This document shows positions 1 to 5,605 of a stretch of DNA of 6,665 nt, piece by piece. Source of the DNA: Clostridia bacterium (GTDB taxonomy: Bacteria; Bacillota; Clostridia; Christensenellales; Borkfalkiaceae); NCBI GenBank assembly GCA_021205485.1, contig JAJPXK010000159.1, forward strand, positions 1-6,665, written 5' to 3'. Both the position numbers and the translations under genes were made by a program. The first letter of the stretch is position 1. Every line of letters begins with the position of its first letter. The notes under the pieces are model-generated. The model was not told the origin of the DNA and ran no database searches. It saw nothing but the letters and a program-made list of their open reading frames with translations.

Positions 1-1
1 T

Positions 2-420
2 ATAAGTGAGAGCCTTTTAATAAATGATAGTAATTTTTTGCTTAAAATAAGATCTACTAATTGTGGATATATTGCCTATTACGCAAGATTATTAATTGAT
101 AAGAATGGAAACAAAACTTATATCGAAGAAGGTTCGGATGTCATTTATATAGATACGTCCGATGGCTTCAGTTTTATGTACGAAGACGGCTCTTATAAGT
201 TGATTGCGTATTTGGGTACAGAAGATACCGTTATTTTACCCGAATCTATAAATGGCAGCCTATATACTGTCTATTGTTTGCTTGGCGTAAAAAACGTAAT
301 TATTCCAGATACGTTCACTAAAATTGACGACGATGCTTTCCATTTTTGCACTACTTTAGAAAGTATTGTAATTCCTGATAGTGTAACATATATAGGGGAC
401 TTTGCGTTTACCCTATGTAG
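2..420 (+). repeat. Copy 1 of large internal module (inter-LRR linker plus first LRRs)
   Basis: This segment aligns without gaps to 1721-2139, an offset of 1,719 bp or 573 codons. Shared landmarks are LLIDKxGNKTY, IDTSDGF, YLGxEDTV and GVKNxIIPxTFT. The similarity continues to the left window edge, showing that the gene extends further upstream. The linker is probably a small beta domain separating LRR solenoids; similar LLIDKDGNKT-type linkers occur in other Clostridia BspA proteins, as I recall the family. Confidence 0.85.
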
Positions 421-3400
421 CCGTTTGACGGGAATAAAAATACCAAGCGGCGTGAATTACATAGGGCAGGATGCCTTTAACGGGTGCAGTAGTATAACGA
501 GTATAGAAATACCAGATGATGTAACGGTTATTCAATCTTATACATTTTATAATTGTAACAGCCTAAGCCGAGTAACTATAGGAAAAAATAGTCAATTGAC
601 GAGTATAGGATCTGTATCGTTTGCAGGTTGCTGTAACTTAACAAATATTTTTATTCCGAAATATGTTAATTCAATTGAGGCAAGCGCTTTTAACGATACG
701 GGCGTTAAAAAAATAATAGTTTCTGAAGATAATGTATATTTTTCATCATCAAACGGAATTTTATATGACAAGGAAAAGACGCAAATAGTGTTTGTTTTGG
801 ATACGGTAACTTCTGTTATTATTCCTAATACGGTAACGAACATTTCTTCTGCCTTTTACAATTGTTCAAATATCGTTTCTGTTACTTTTGAAGAAGGCAG
901 CGCCATTACTACTATTGGTGCTTTTGCGTTTTATGGATGTAGCAGTTTGACCGAAATAGTAATACCTGATAGCGTAACATGTATTGAACATTCCGCATTT
1001 TTTGACTGCAACAGCTTAACGAGTTTGGTGATACCGAGCAGAGTGACAAGTATTGGTAACTCATATACATTTAGTTATTGCAGTAGCTTAACGAATATAG
1101 TATTTGAAAATGATAGCCAGGTAACGAGTATCGGAAACTCTCTTTTTGAGGGGTGCGATAGTTTAATCAGTATTGTAATTCCAAACGGAGTAACCAGTAT
1201 CGGAAGTCAGGCTTTTTATAATTGCAGTAACTTGAAAAGTGTAATGTTTGAAGAAAATAGTTGTCTGGAGACTATTGGAAACTCAGCATTTGCAGGATGT
1301 ATAAGTTTAATTAGCATAGAAATACCGTATGCGGTAACAACCATAGATGTGCATGCGTTTAACGGTTGTAGTAGCCTGTCGAGCGTGGTTATGCATAGTA
1401 GCGTAACAAGTATTGGCGGTTCGGCATTCAGGGGATGCAGTAGTTTAATAAGTATCGAGTTGCCTGACGAAATAACTTGTCTGGAAACAAATACGTTTTG
1501 CGATTGCAGTAGTTTGGTAAGCGTAACATTCGGGGAGAATAGTCAATTATCGTGTATCGATGAGAGTGTCTTTTGTAATTGCGGTAATTTAACTGACATA
1601 GAAATCCCTGTCGGAGTAACAAGTATAGGAAGTTATGCATTTTATCAATGTATATATTTAACCAGCATAGAAATTCCTGCCAACGTCACAAGTATAGACA
1701 CCTCTGCTTTTTATGGTTGCAGTAGTTTATATTTTGTGGTGAATCATAGTGATTTAAAGTTAACGATAGGCTCTTTAGACAACGGCCGTGTTGCTTATTT
1801 TGCTAAATTATTAATTGACAAGGATGGAAACAAGACTTATTTGGATGAAGAGTCGGGTTTTGAATTTATTGATACCTCAGACGGCTTCAGGTTTATATAT
1901 GATAGTGGAACATACACTCTTATTTCTTATTTAGGAGATGAAGATACTGTAATATTCCCGGAAGATATAAATGGTAATGCTTATACGATTTATCATATGC
2001 GCGGGGTGAAAAACATAATTATCCCTGCAACTTTTACGACTGTGGATGATTATGCGTTTTTCGGATGCGCTACGTTAGAAAGCATTATTTTGCATGATGG
2101 CATAAGCGACATTGGAGAGTATGCGTTCTACGGGTGTAGCAGCTTAAAAAGTATAGATATACCGAAAAACTTAACAAGTATAAATAAATACGTGTTTTAT
2201 GAGTGTAGCAGTTTAACAAGTATAGAAATACCTGATAGTGTAACAAGTATAGGAACTTGTGCGTTTGCATATTGTTATTCGCTTGCCAATATTACTTTAC
2301 CGGAAGACATAACAAAAATCGGCGATGTTGCTTTTGTTGAGACGGCATTCTATAACGATAAAGACAACTGGACGGACGGATGTTTATATATCGGGAATTA
2401 TCTTATAAGAGTAGATACTTCTGCAAAGTTTGCAGGAAGAGAAGGCGTAACATGCATAGCCAAAGGTGCATTCGCTGAATGTTATTATTTAACGCAGGTT
2501 ACGTTATGCAATAATTTATCAGGAGATTCTTTATATTTTTTATCTTATCTAGAAACGCTTATTATCACCGCTATGCCTAATCCTGTGTATAGTTATTTTG
2601 GCACAGTCTCTTATATTCCTGAATCGTTGCAAACTATCGTCATTAAAAAAACTGCTAATGTTAAAAGCACAAAGGTATTTTCAAATATCACTGGTGTAAC
2701 GATTTACGTTGAAGCATCAGAAGACGAAGTTTCGTGGGATACATATTATGAAGGTTGGAATAATGGAAACACTGTAATATATGGCGGCAACTATATTACG
2801 GTGGAATACTATGATAGCGACGGTGCGCTTATTTCAAATTTAATTTATCAAACTTCACAATTGATTCTCAGACCGTATGTATGCGATTACGTTTCAGATG
2901 CTTACAAATATACGTTTATTGGTTGGGATACCGATGGTGATGGCAATATTGATTTTATCCCGACAACGTCTGCTTCAAATATTACGGCAACTGCTTTATA
3001 TTCTGTTGAATTGCGTTGTGTTACAGAAGGGCATAATCCAGGCGACAGTGAAAAAATTACCGAGGCAACTTGCACAACTGACGGCGTAAAAACCTATACT
3101 TGCGAATATTGCGGCGAAACATATACCGAAGTAATACCTGCAACGGGACATTATTATATAGCACAAGTAACATCTGCTACATGTACTGAGCAAGGCTATA
3201 CAACATATACATGTAGTTATTGTGGCGATACGTATGTGGCTGATTATGTCGATGCATCAGGCCATACTTCAGGCGAAACCGTTATCGAAAACTACGTAGC
3301 GGCAACATGTACTTCGAATGGTTCATACGACCTTGTTGTATATTGTTCCGCCTGTGGTGAGGAATTAAGCCGTACAACGGTAGAAATGCCAGCAACGGGA

Positions 3401-4297
3401 CATGACTATGTTGCAACAGTAACATCTGCTACATGTATCGAGCAAGGCTATACAACATATACATGTAGTTATTGCGACGATACGTATGTAGCTGATTATG
3501 TTGATGCGACAGGCCACACTTCAGGCGAAACCGTTATCGAAAACTACGTAGCGGCAACATGTACTTCGAATGGTTCATACGACCTTGTCGTATACTGTAC
3601 AGTCTGCGGTGAGGAATTAAGCCGTACAACAGAAGTAATTCCCGCGACAGGGCATAACTATATAATATCGGATACTGTAGATCCGACATGTACCGAACAG
3701 GGATATACAGTATACACCTGTCAATATTGCGGAGATACATATACATCGGATTATGCAGAAGCTTCAGGTCATAGCTGGAATAGCGGAGAAATTACAACCG
3801 CGGCTACCTGTACAACGGATGGCGTTTTAACCTACACATGCGAGCATTGCGGCGAAACGCATACAGAATTAATTGCCGCGACGGGCCACACCGCAAGTGA
3901 CTGGATAGTGGATTCTGAGGCTGGCGCAGGCGTTGAGGGTCACCGTCATATTGAATGTACCGAATGCGGAGAAATTCTTTACGAGGAGACTATTGCCGCG
4001 TTGCCAGGTGACAGCGGTACGACCGACAGCAGCACGGCCGACAGCGGTACTACTGACAGTAGTTCGGTTGACAGCAGTACGGCAGATAGCGGTACAGCAG
4101 ATAGTAGCAGCGCTGACAGCGGTAGCGGTACGCAGAGCGGCAGTTCCTCAGGCGACAATAAAAAGAAGGGAGGCGGCTGCGGCGCCGTGATAGACTCCGA
4201 TGGCGGAGGCAGCGGAGACTTAATGATTATAGCTGTATCAATGGTGGCTTTGTGCGCTGTTTACGCGTTGATTCGTCGCTACAAAAAGAAAGGTTAA
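2..4297 (+). CDS. Giant BspA-type leucine-rich-repeat surface protein, 5'-partial
   Basis: The reading frame is open from the first bases of the window, so the gene begins to the left. The TTG at 38 is not a credible start, because residues upstream of it still align without gaps to the internal copy at 1721-1784. About 1,430 residues are visible and no signal peptide is seen. Order: a linker domain (about 2-283), about 19 LRR_5 units of 23-25 residues of the type LTSIxIPxxVTSIGxxAFxxC (284-1732), a second linker domain (about 1740-2002), a second LRR block (2003-2500), an InlB-B-like beta domain (about 2786-3010), Cys/His repeats (3017-3998), a Ser/Thr/Asp/Gly stalk (4007-4156), and a Cys motif, membrane span and basic tail (4160-4294). 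BspA-family proteins are extracellular and some bind host proteins or other bacteria; adhesion is therefore the likely role, by inference from the family. It appears monocistronic and ends at a strong terminator. The family call is firm; the ligand is unknown. Confidence 0.93.
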   Translation: MSESLLINDSNFLLKIRSTNCGYIAYYARLLIDKNGNKTYIEEGSDVIYIDTSDGFSFMYEDGSYKLIAYLGTEDTVILPESINGSLYTVYCLLGVKNVIIPDTFTKIDDDAFHFCTTLESIVIPDSVTYIGDFAFTLCSRLTGIKIPSGVNYIGQDAFNGCSSITSIEIPDDVTVIQSYTFYNCNSLSRVTIGKNSQLTSIGSVSFAGCCNLTNIFIPKYVNSIEASAFNDTGVKKIIVSEDNVYFSSSNGILYDKEKTQIVFVLDTVTSVIIPNTVTNISSAFYNCSNIVSVTFEEGSAITTIGAFAFYGCSSLTEIVIPDSVTCIEHSAFFDCNSLTSLVIPSRVTSIGNSYTFSYCSSLTNIVFENDSQVTSIGNSLFEGCDSLISIVIPNGVTSIGSQAFYNCSNLKSVMFEENSCLETIGNSAFAGCISLISIEIPYAVTTIDVHAFNGCSSLSSVVMHSSVTSIGGSAFRGCSSLISIELPDEITCLETNTFCDCSSLVSVTFGENSQLSCIDESVFCNCGNLTDIEIPVGVTSIGSYAFYQCIYLTSIEIPANVTSIDTSAFYGCSSLYFVVNHSDLKLTIGSLDNGRVAYFAKLLIDKDGNKTYLDEESGFEFIDTSDGFRFIYDSGTYTLISYLGDEDTVIFPEDINGNAYTIYHMRGVKNIIIPATFTTVDDYAFFGCATLESIILHDGISDIGEYAFYGCSSLKSIDIPKNLTSINKYVFYECSSLTSIEIPDSVTSIGTCAFAYCYSLANITLPEDITKIGDVAFVETAFYNDKDNWTDGCLYIGNYLIRVDTSAKFAGREGVTCIAKGAFAECYYLTQVTLCNNLSGDSLYFLSYLETLIITAMPNPVYSYFGTVSYIPESLQTIVIKKTANVKSTKVFSNITGVTIYVEASEDEVSWDTYYEGWNNGNTVIYGGNYITVEYYDSDGALISNLIYQTSQLILRPYVCDYVSDAYKYTFIGWDTDGDGNIDFIPTTSASNITATALYSVELRCVTEGHNPGDSEKITEATCTTDGVKTYTCEYCGETYTEVIPATGHYYIAQVTSATCTEQGYTTYTCSYCGDTYVADYVDASGHTSGETVIENYVAATCTSNGSYDLVVYCSACGEELSRTTVEMPATGHDYVATVTSATCIEQGYTTYTCSYCDDTYVADYVDATGHTSGETVIENYVAATCTSNGSYDLVVYCTVCGEELSRTTEVIPATGHNYIISDTVDPTCTEQGYTVYTCQYCGDTYTSDYAEASGHSWNSGEITTAATCTTDGVLTYTCEHCGETHTELIAATGHTASDWIVDSEAGAGVEGHRHIECTECGEILYEETIAALPGDSGTTDSSTADSGTTDSSSVDSSTADSGTADSSSADSGSGTQSGSSSGDNKKKGGGCGAVIDSDGGGSGDLMIIAVSMVALCAVYALIRRYKKKG
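284..1732 (+). repeat. First BspA-type (LRR_5) leucine-rich repeat block
   Basis: About 19 consecutive units are visible. Most are 23 residues of the form L-x-x-I-x-I-P-x-x-V-T-x-I-G-x-x-A-F-x-x-C-S-S. Several are 25-residue variants in which IPDSV is replaced by a TFEENSQL-like segment (for example near 571-645, 880-951, 1096-1165, 1240-1305 and 1522-1590). One unit (about 697-800) carries the insert with SSSNGILYDKEKTQIVF, which is characteristic of BspA proteins. The near-invariant Cys before each new repeat forms a Cys ladder. Such repeats fold as a curved solenoid outside the cell. Confidence 0.9.
1721..2139 (+). repeat. Copy 2 of large internal module
   Basis: This is the second copy of the linker domain and the first LRRs, in the same frame and register as 2-420. 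It splits the protein into two LRR solenoids. The copies differ at many positions in both codon and residue, so the duplication is old rather than recent. Confidence 0.85.
2003..2500 (+). repeat. Second, shorter BspA-type LRR block
   Basis: About five to six LRR_5 units follow the second linker domain. The last one carries the family-typical insert containing NDKDNWTDGCLYIGNYLIR (about 2350-2410), after which the repeats degrade into a non-repeat beta region (about 2500-2780). The first units align in register with the start of the first block. Confidence 0.88.
2786..3010 (+). other. InlB-B-repeat-like / beta-grasp-like extracellular domain
   Basis: The segment runs from about ITVEYYDSDG to NITATALYSVEL and contains the hallmark YTFIGWDTDGDG followed by an ITATALY ending. 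This matches the general layout of Listeria-Bacteroides (Flg_new/InlB B) repeats, which have a central F-x-G-W and end in T-x-x-A-x-Y. Such domains act as spacers between ligand-binding repeats and the wall or membrane anchor. The assignment rests on motif resemblance only. Confidence 0.65.
3017..3998 (+). repeat. Array of Cys/His repeats (ATC...YTCxYCG...ATGH), 7 units plus 1 degenerate
   Basis: Seven units share the pattern A-T-C-x(8-11)-Y-x-C-x2-C-x(10-14)-A-[TS]-G-H. The final unit (about 3916-3985) keeps only HIECTECGE. Two subtypes alternate, TYTCSYCGDTY and VVYCxxCGEELSR. The three Cys and one His per unit are spaced like a small metal-binding knuckle, although the protein is extracellular. 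Repeats of this kind are common near the C-terminus of Clostridia surface proteins; their function is, to my knowledge, not established. Confidence 0.85.
3171..3674 (+). repeat. Tandem 252-bp duplication within the Cys/His array
   Basis: The stretches 3171-3422 and 3423-3674 are direct copies of one 84-codon double unit, with 71 consecutive identical bases (3266-3336 matching 3518-3588). Identity is high through about 3624 and falls off towards the end of the second copy. The next unit (from about 3675) is a diverged third copy of the first half. The near-identity suggests recent expansion by recombination. Confidence 0.9.
4007..4156 (+). repeat. Ser/Thr/Asp/Gly-rich stalk of the surface protein
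   Basis: About 50 residues are built from TADSG, TTDSS and SVDSS-like pieces, with visibly higher GC than the rest of the gene. This is the flexible, wall-spanning type of linker usual before a C-terminal anchor. The short repeated bases make it prone to length change. Confidence 0.8.
4160..4294 (+). other. C-terminal Cys motif, membrane span and basic tail (sorting/anchor signal)
   Basis: The segment reads KKKGGGCG (Cys codon 4178-4180), then a Gly/Asp-rich spacer, an 18-residue hydrophobic span (4220-4273, LMIIAVSMVALCAVYALI) and the tail RRYKKKG. No LPxTG is present. The layout of short Gly/Cys motif, membrane helix and basic tail resembles the Cys-type CTERM signals described in other phyla (MYXO-CTERM, Synerg-CTERM), but could be a simple membrane anchor. 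That a transmembrane anchor is present is clear; its processing is inferred. Confidence 0.7.
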
Positions 4298-4438
4298 TAG
4301 TTAGCATTATAAATACCGGATAGCGTAGTGTATTCAGTACCATCTTTCGATTTTAAATATGAAATCAACTGTTTTGCGTAACAGGCTATAACACTATAAT
4401 TTTCATGTACGATATTCTGCCTTTTTGCATTGTTGCAT

Positions 4439-4479
4439 AAAAAGTAATACCCGCAGGGGACCTGCGGGTATTGCTTTTT
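4439..4479. terminator. Strong bidirectional hairpin terminator after the LRR gene
   Basis: The arms 4439-4457 and 4461-4479 form a 19-bp stem with one G-U pair and a GGA loop. The stem core is TACCCGCAGG with CCTGCGGGTA, flanked by five A and five T, so it can work in both directions. It lies about 140 bp after the surface-protein stop and also about 50 bp after the triple stop of the minus-strand remnant. Confidence 0.85.
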
Positions 4480-4531
4480 GGAGTATGTAATTAAAAATTA
4501 CAAAATTACATGGTATTAAGATAAGCTATTA

Positions 4532-4699
4532 TTAACTTCTGTTATCCGTTACTATGTCGTTTACACTATAGTAATCGCCTTCTGTCGCATCTTCAGCCGT
4601 AGAAGTCAACGCTACATTACCAGAAATTGTTATAGTAACGTTTTTGTATAACGGCGTTGTTGCAACTGTATCGGTTTCATACAAGGCGTAAATGCCGCT
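4532..4699 (-). pseudogene. Tail fragment of a probable secreted beta-rich protein, fused out of frame to the integrase remnant
   Basis: On the minus strand, one frame over from the integrase fragment, 55 codons read SGIYALYETDTVATTPLYKN and continue VTITISGNVALTSTAEDATE with a hydrophilic end, DIVTDNRS. They stop at TAA TAA TAG (4534-4526). The Thr/Ser/Val/Asn-rich alternating pattern is that of an extracellular beta-solenoid or beta-sandwich. The frame is open back only to a TGA at 4732-4730 and has no start codon or ribosome binding site of its own. One missing A near 4698-4700 would join it to the integrase frame as STISGIYALYE. I do not recognise the family. Confidence 0.5.
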
Positions 4700-4902
4700 A
4701 TGGTGCTTGCAGAAAGGGCGCCTGTCATATCAACTACAAAACACTGTAAAATATCCGCCTTAAGCTGGTCTGTATCGTAACCGCCGAGAGCGGGGCTAAT
4801 ATGTAGGCGGACAGCGCATTCGTATTTTATGTAGGTTTGCGGTTTGGATACGGGCTTGACGTAGAGTTCAAGCCACGTTTGCAGCCATTGATTGTATTTC
4901 AT
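4630..4902 (-). pseudogene. Tyrosine recombinase (phage-type integrase) N-terminal fragment
   Basis: The start is the ATG at 4902-4900, with GGAGG five bases upstream. The first about 60 residues match the SAM-like core-binding domain of tyrosine integrases: MKYNQWLQTWLELYVKP, then KPQTYIKYE, HISPALGGYD and LQCFV. The catalytic domain with its Arg-His-Arg-Tyr residues is absent; the frame ends after 90 codons at 4630. From about residue 70 (after LSASTI) this frame no longer resembles an integrase, and the neighbouring frame takes over with another sequence. A usual integrase of this type is about 350-400 residues, so this is a broken remnant. It lies about 380 bp from the tRNA-Leu scar, which fits a history of integration. 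It is very unlikely to be active; it could still be translated as a short peptide. Confidence 0.75.
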
Positions 4903-4907
4903 TTTTT

Positions 4908-4912
4908 CCTCC
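4908..4912 (-). promoter_or_regulatory. Ribosome binding site of the integrase fragment
   Basis: GGAGG lies five bases before the ATG at 4902 on the minus strand. It fixes this ATG as the original integrase start and shows that the 5' end of the gene was functional before truncation. Confidence 0.75.
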
Positions 4913-5016
4913 GGATCGTTTTAGTTGTATTTTAACGCTTATGCGGGTATTTTTAGAAAGCATTTAAGGCAATGGCGAGTTCGCATAAAGCAAATGGCTG
5001 TAAAGGAATAATAACA

Positions 5017-5073
5017 ATGATTTTTTCAAAGATATTCATAGTTTTTTTGACGTCTTTAATTAAATATAGGTAG
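5017..5073 (+). CDS. Possible 18-residue hydrophobic peptide
   Basis: ATG to TAG encodes MIFSKIFIVFLTSLIKYR. AAAGGA (5002-5007) lies nine bases before the ATG, and a strong intrinsic terminator starts ten bases after the stop. A single hydrophobic stretch flanked by Lys and Lys-Tyr-Arg is the composition seen in short membrane toxins of type I toxin-antitoxin modules. No homology to a named family can be claimed for so short a peptide, and AT-rich DNA yields such frames by chance. Only a weak upstream promoter is visible (TTGTAT 4925-4930, TATTTT 4948-4953, 17 bp spacing). A promoter-like sequence points towards it from the right (5208-5235, minus strand). Confidence 0.25.
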   Translation: MIFSKIFIVFLTSLIKYR

Positions 5074-5082
5074 AATAAAGTT

Positions 5083-5118
5083 AAAAGGGGCAATTCGAAT
5101 CGAATTGCCCTTTTTTTT
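5083..5118. terminator. Intrinsic terminator with 8-T tract
   Basis: The stem GGGCAATTCG (5088-5097) pairs with CGAATTGCCC (5101-5110) around an AAT loop, followed by eight T on the + strand. Four A on the left side extend the stem and give a weaker T run on the minus strand. It is best suited to stop + strand transcription, and the only candidate upstream on that strand is the 18-codon frame. It would also separate the integrase fragment from minus-strand transcription entering from the right. Confidence 0.8.
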
Positions 5119-5153
5119 GTTGTAATTATATTTTTCGTTCATTCACACGCATT

Positions 5154-5184
5154 ATCGTCCATTTTATATTCGATTATGGACGAT
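5154..5184. repeat. Perfect 9-bp inverted repeat ATCGTCCAT / ATGGACGAT
   Basis: The arms 5154-5162 and 5176-5184 are exact reverse complements separated by 13 AT-rich bases. The arm centres are about two helical turns apart, so it could be a dimer operator. It could equally be an RNA hairpin at the start of a minus-strand transcript, since it lies 20-50 bases beyond the promoter-like sequence. Confidence 0.5.
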
Positions 5185-5207
5185 GCTATTTTCGGCGAAA
5201 GCAGCGT

Positions 5208-5235
5208 AGCTTATGCCCCTCACACAAACTGTCAA
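5208..5235 (-). promoter_or_regulatory. Possible minus-strand sigma-A promoter
   Basis: TTGACA (5235-5230, a perfect -35) is followed after 16 bases by TAAGCT (5213-5208), which keeps the T, A and final T of a -10. Transcription would start near 5201 and run left through the inverted repeat to the terminator at 5118-5083. No gene lies in that interval, so a short RNA is the only product that could be proposed. The -10 is weak. Confidence 0.3.
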
Positions 5236-5254
5236 GTCCTCTCTTAAAGCACGC

Positions 5255-5284
5255 AAAAACAGGAGACGGTTGCCTCCTGTTTTC
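5255..5284 (-). terminator. Hairpin terminator downstream of the tRNA-Leu fragment
   Basis: AAAACAGGAG (5256-5265) pairs with CTCCTGTTTT (5274-5283) around an 8-base loop. On the minus strand the stem is followed by a five-T run, and it begins directly after the CCA of the tRNA fragment. This is probably the native terminator of the original tRNA-Leu gene, which places host-side DNA to the left of the scar. Confidence 0.7.
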
Positions 5285-5339
5285 TGGTGCTTGTGATCGG
5301 ACTTGAACCGATACGGTATCGCTACCGAGGGATTTTAAG
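5285..5339 (-). tRNA. 3' fragment of tRNA-Leu(UAA), probable att site of an integrated element
   Basis: On the minus strand the sequence reads as the anticodon loop CTTAAAA (anticodon TAA), anticodon stem 3' arm TCCCT, a long class-II variable arm CGGTA-GCGA-TACCG, a T stem-loop ATCGG-TTCAAGT-CCGAT, the acceptor 3' strand CACAAGC, discriminator A and an encoded CCA (5287-5285). The long variable arm and the TAA loop identify tRNA-Leu. The 5' half is missing: the bases before the loop do not pair with TCCCT, and no D arm or GCTTGTG acceptor strand is present upstream. A 3' tRNA half beginning at the anticodon loop is the usual duplicated core left by tyrosine integrases. It cannot form a working tRNA. 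Confidence 0.85.
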
Positions 5340-5382
5340 GCAGATGCGCCGAAAAATCAGCATTTTGAAAAACACTAAAAAC

Positions 5383-5418
5383 GAGGCTTTTTAAGCCAAA
5401 AACCGCTCAAAAAGCCTC
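5383..5418. repeat. 10-bp inverted repeat GAGGCTTTTT / AAAAAGCCTC
   Basis: Perfect arms lie at 5383-5392 and 5409-5418 with a 16-base spacer. A smaller nested alternative, GGCTT/AAGCC at 5385-5397, overlaps the left arm. It sits 44 bp inside the putative element end and could be a recombinase or accessory-factor site, or a terminator for the minus-strand gene at 5667-6665. Confidence 0.55.
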
Positions 5419-5605
5419 AAAATTAGATATTTCTGTTTGCCCCGTTTTTGTTAGAATCAGTCAACTTCCCAAAATTTCCCAATGCTTTTCACAGCTTTTC
5501 GCAATTTTTAAAACGGTGTTTTACCGCAAAATCGCGTTTTTTAAGCCGATATTTTAATGAATTTGATTTCACAGAAATCGGACTCATTATGTCCCTGCAA
5601 AAAAA

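Larger units (their letters stand above)
4913..5284. other. Intergenic stretch between integrase remnant and tRNA scar
   Basis: No conventional gene is visible on either strand in these roughly 370 bp. It holds the candidate small peptide (5017-5073), the terminator at 5083-5118, a 9-bp inverted repeat (5154-5162 with 5176-5184), a promoter-like TTGACA...TAAGCT pair on the minus strand (5208-5235) and the hairpin that follows the tRNA fragment (5255-5284). Confidence 0.6.

Noticed and set aside
38..40. TTG as start codon of the large LRR gene
   Set aside because: The frame is open to the window edge, residues upstream of it align with the internal copy at 1721-1784, and there is neither a ribosome binding site nor a signal peptide after it.
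592..3746. Several minus-strand frames of 60-85 codons inside the LRR gene
   Set aside because: They mirror the repeat structure of the coding strand, have no ribosome binding sites and match no family.
3001..4000. CRISPR-like array
   Set aside because: The regular repeats are protein-coding Cys/His units in a single long frame, with unequal lengths and no unique spacers.
3933..4190. 85-codon + strand frame rich in Ala, Val, Arg and Thr over the stalk region
   Set aside because: It is a frame-shifted reading of the Ser/Thr/Asp/Gly repeats and has no start signal.
4294..4497. Minus-strand open frame of 67 codons ending tail-to-tail with the LRR gene
   Set aside because: Its residues look plausible (for example AKQLISYLKSKDGTEY), but it has no usable start codon or ribosome binding site and runs straight through the strong terminator hairpin. 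At most it is a relic.
4667..4729. Programmed frameshifting as the explanation of the integrase/beta-tail junction
   Set aside because: No slippery heptamer followed by a hairpin is visible at STI/SGI, and the second half lacks integrase catalytic residues; decay or recombination is simpler.
5285..5380. A complete functional tRNA-Leu on the minus strand
   Set aside because: The 5' half of the anticodon stem, the D arm and the GCTTGTG acceptor strand are absent upstream of the loop.
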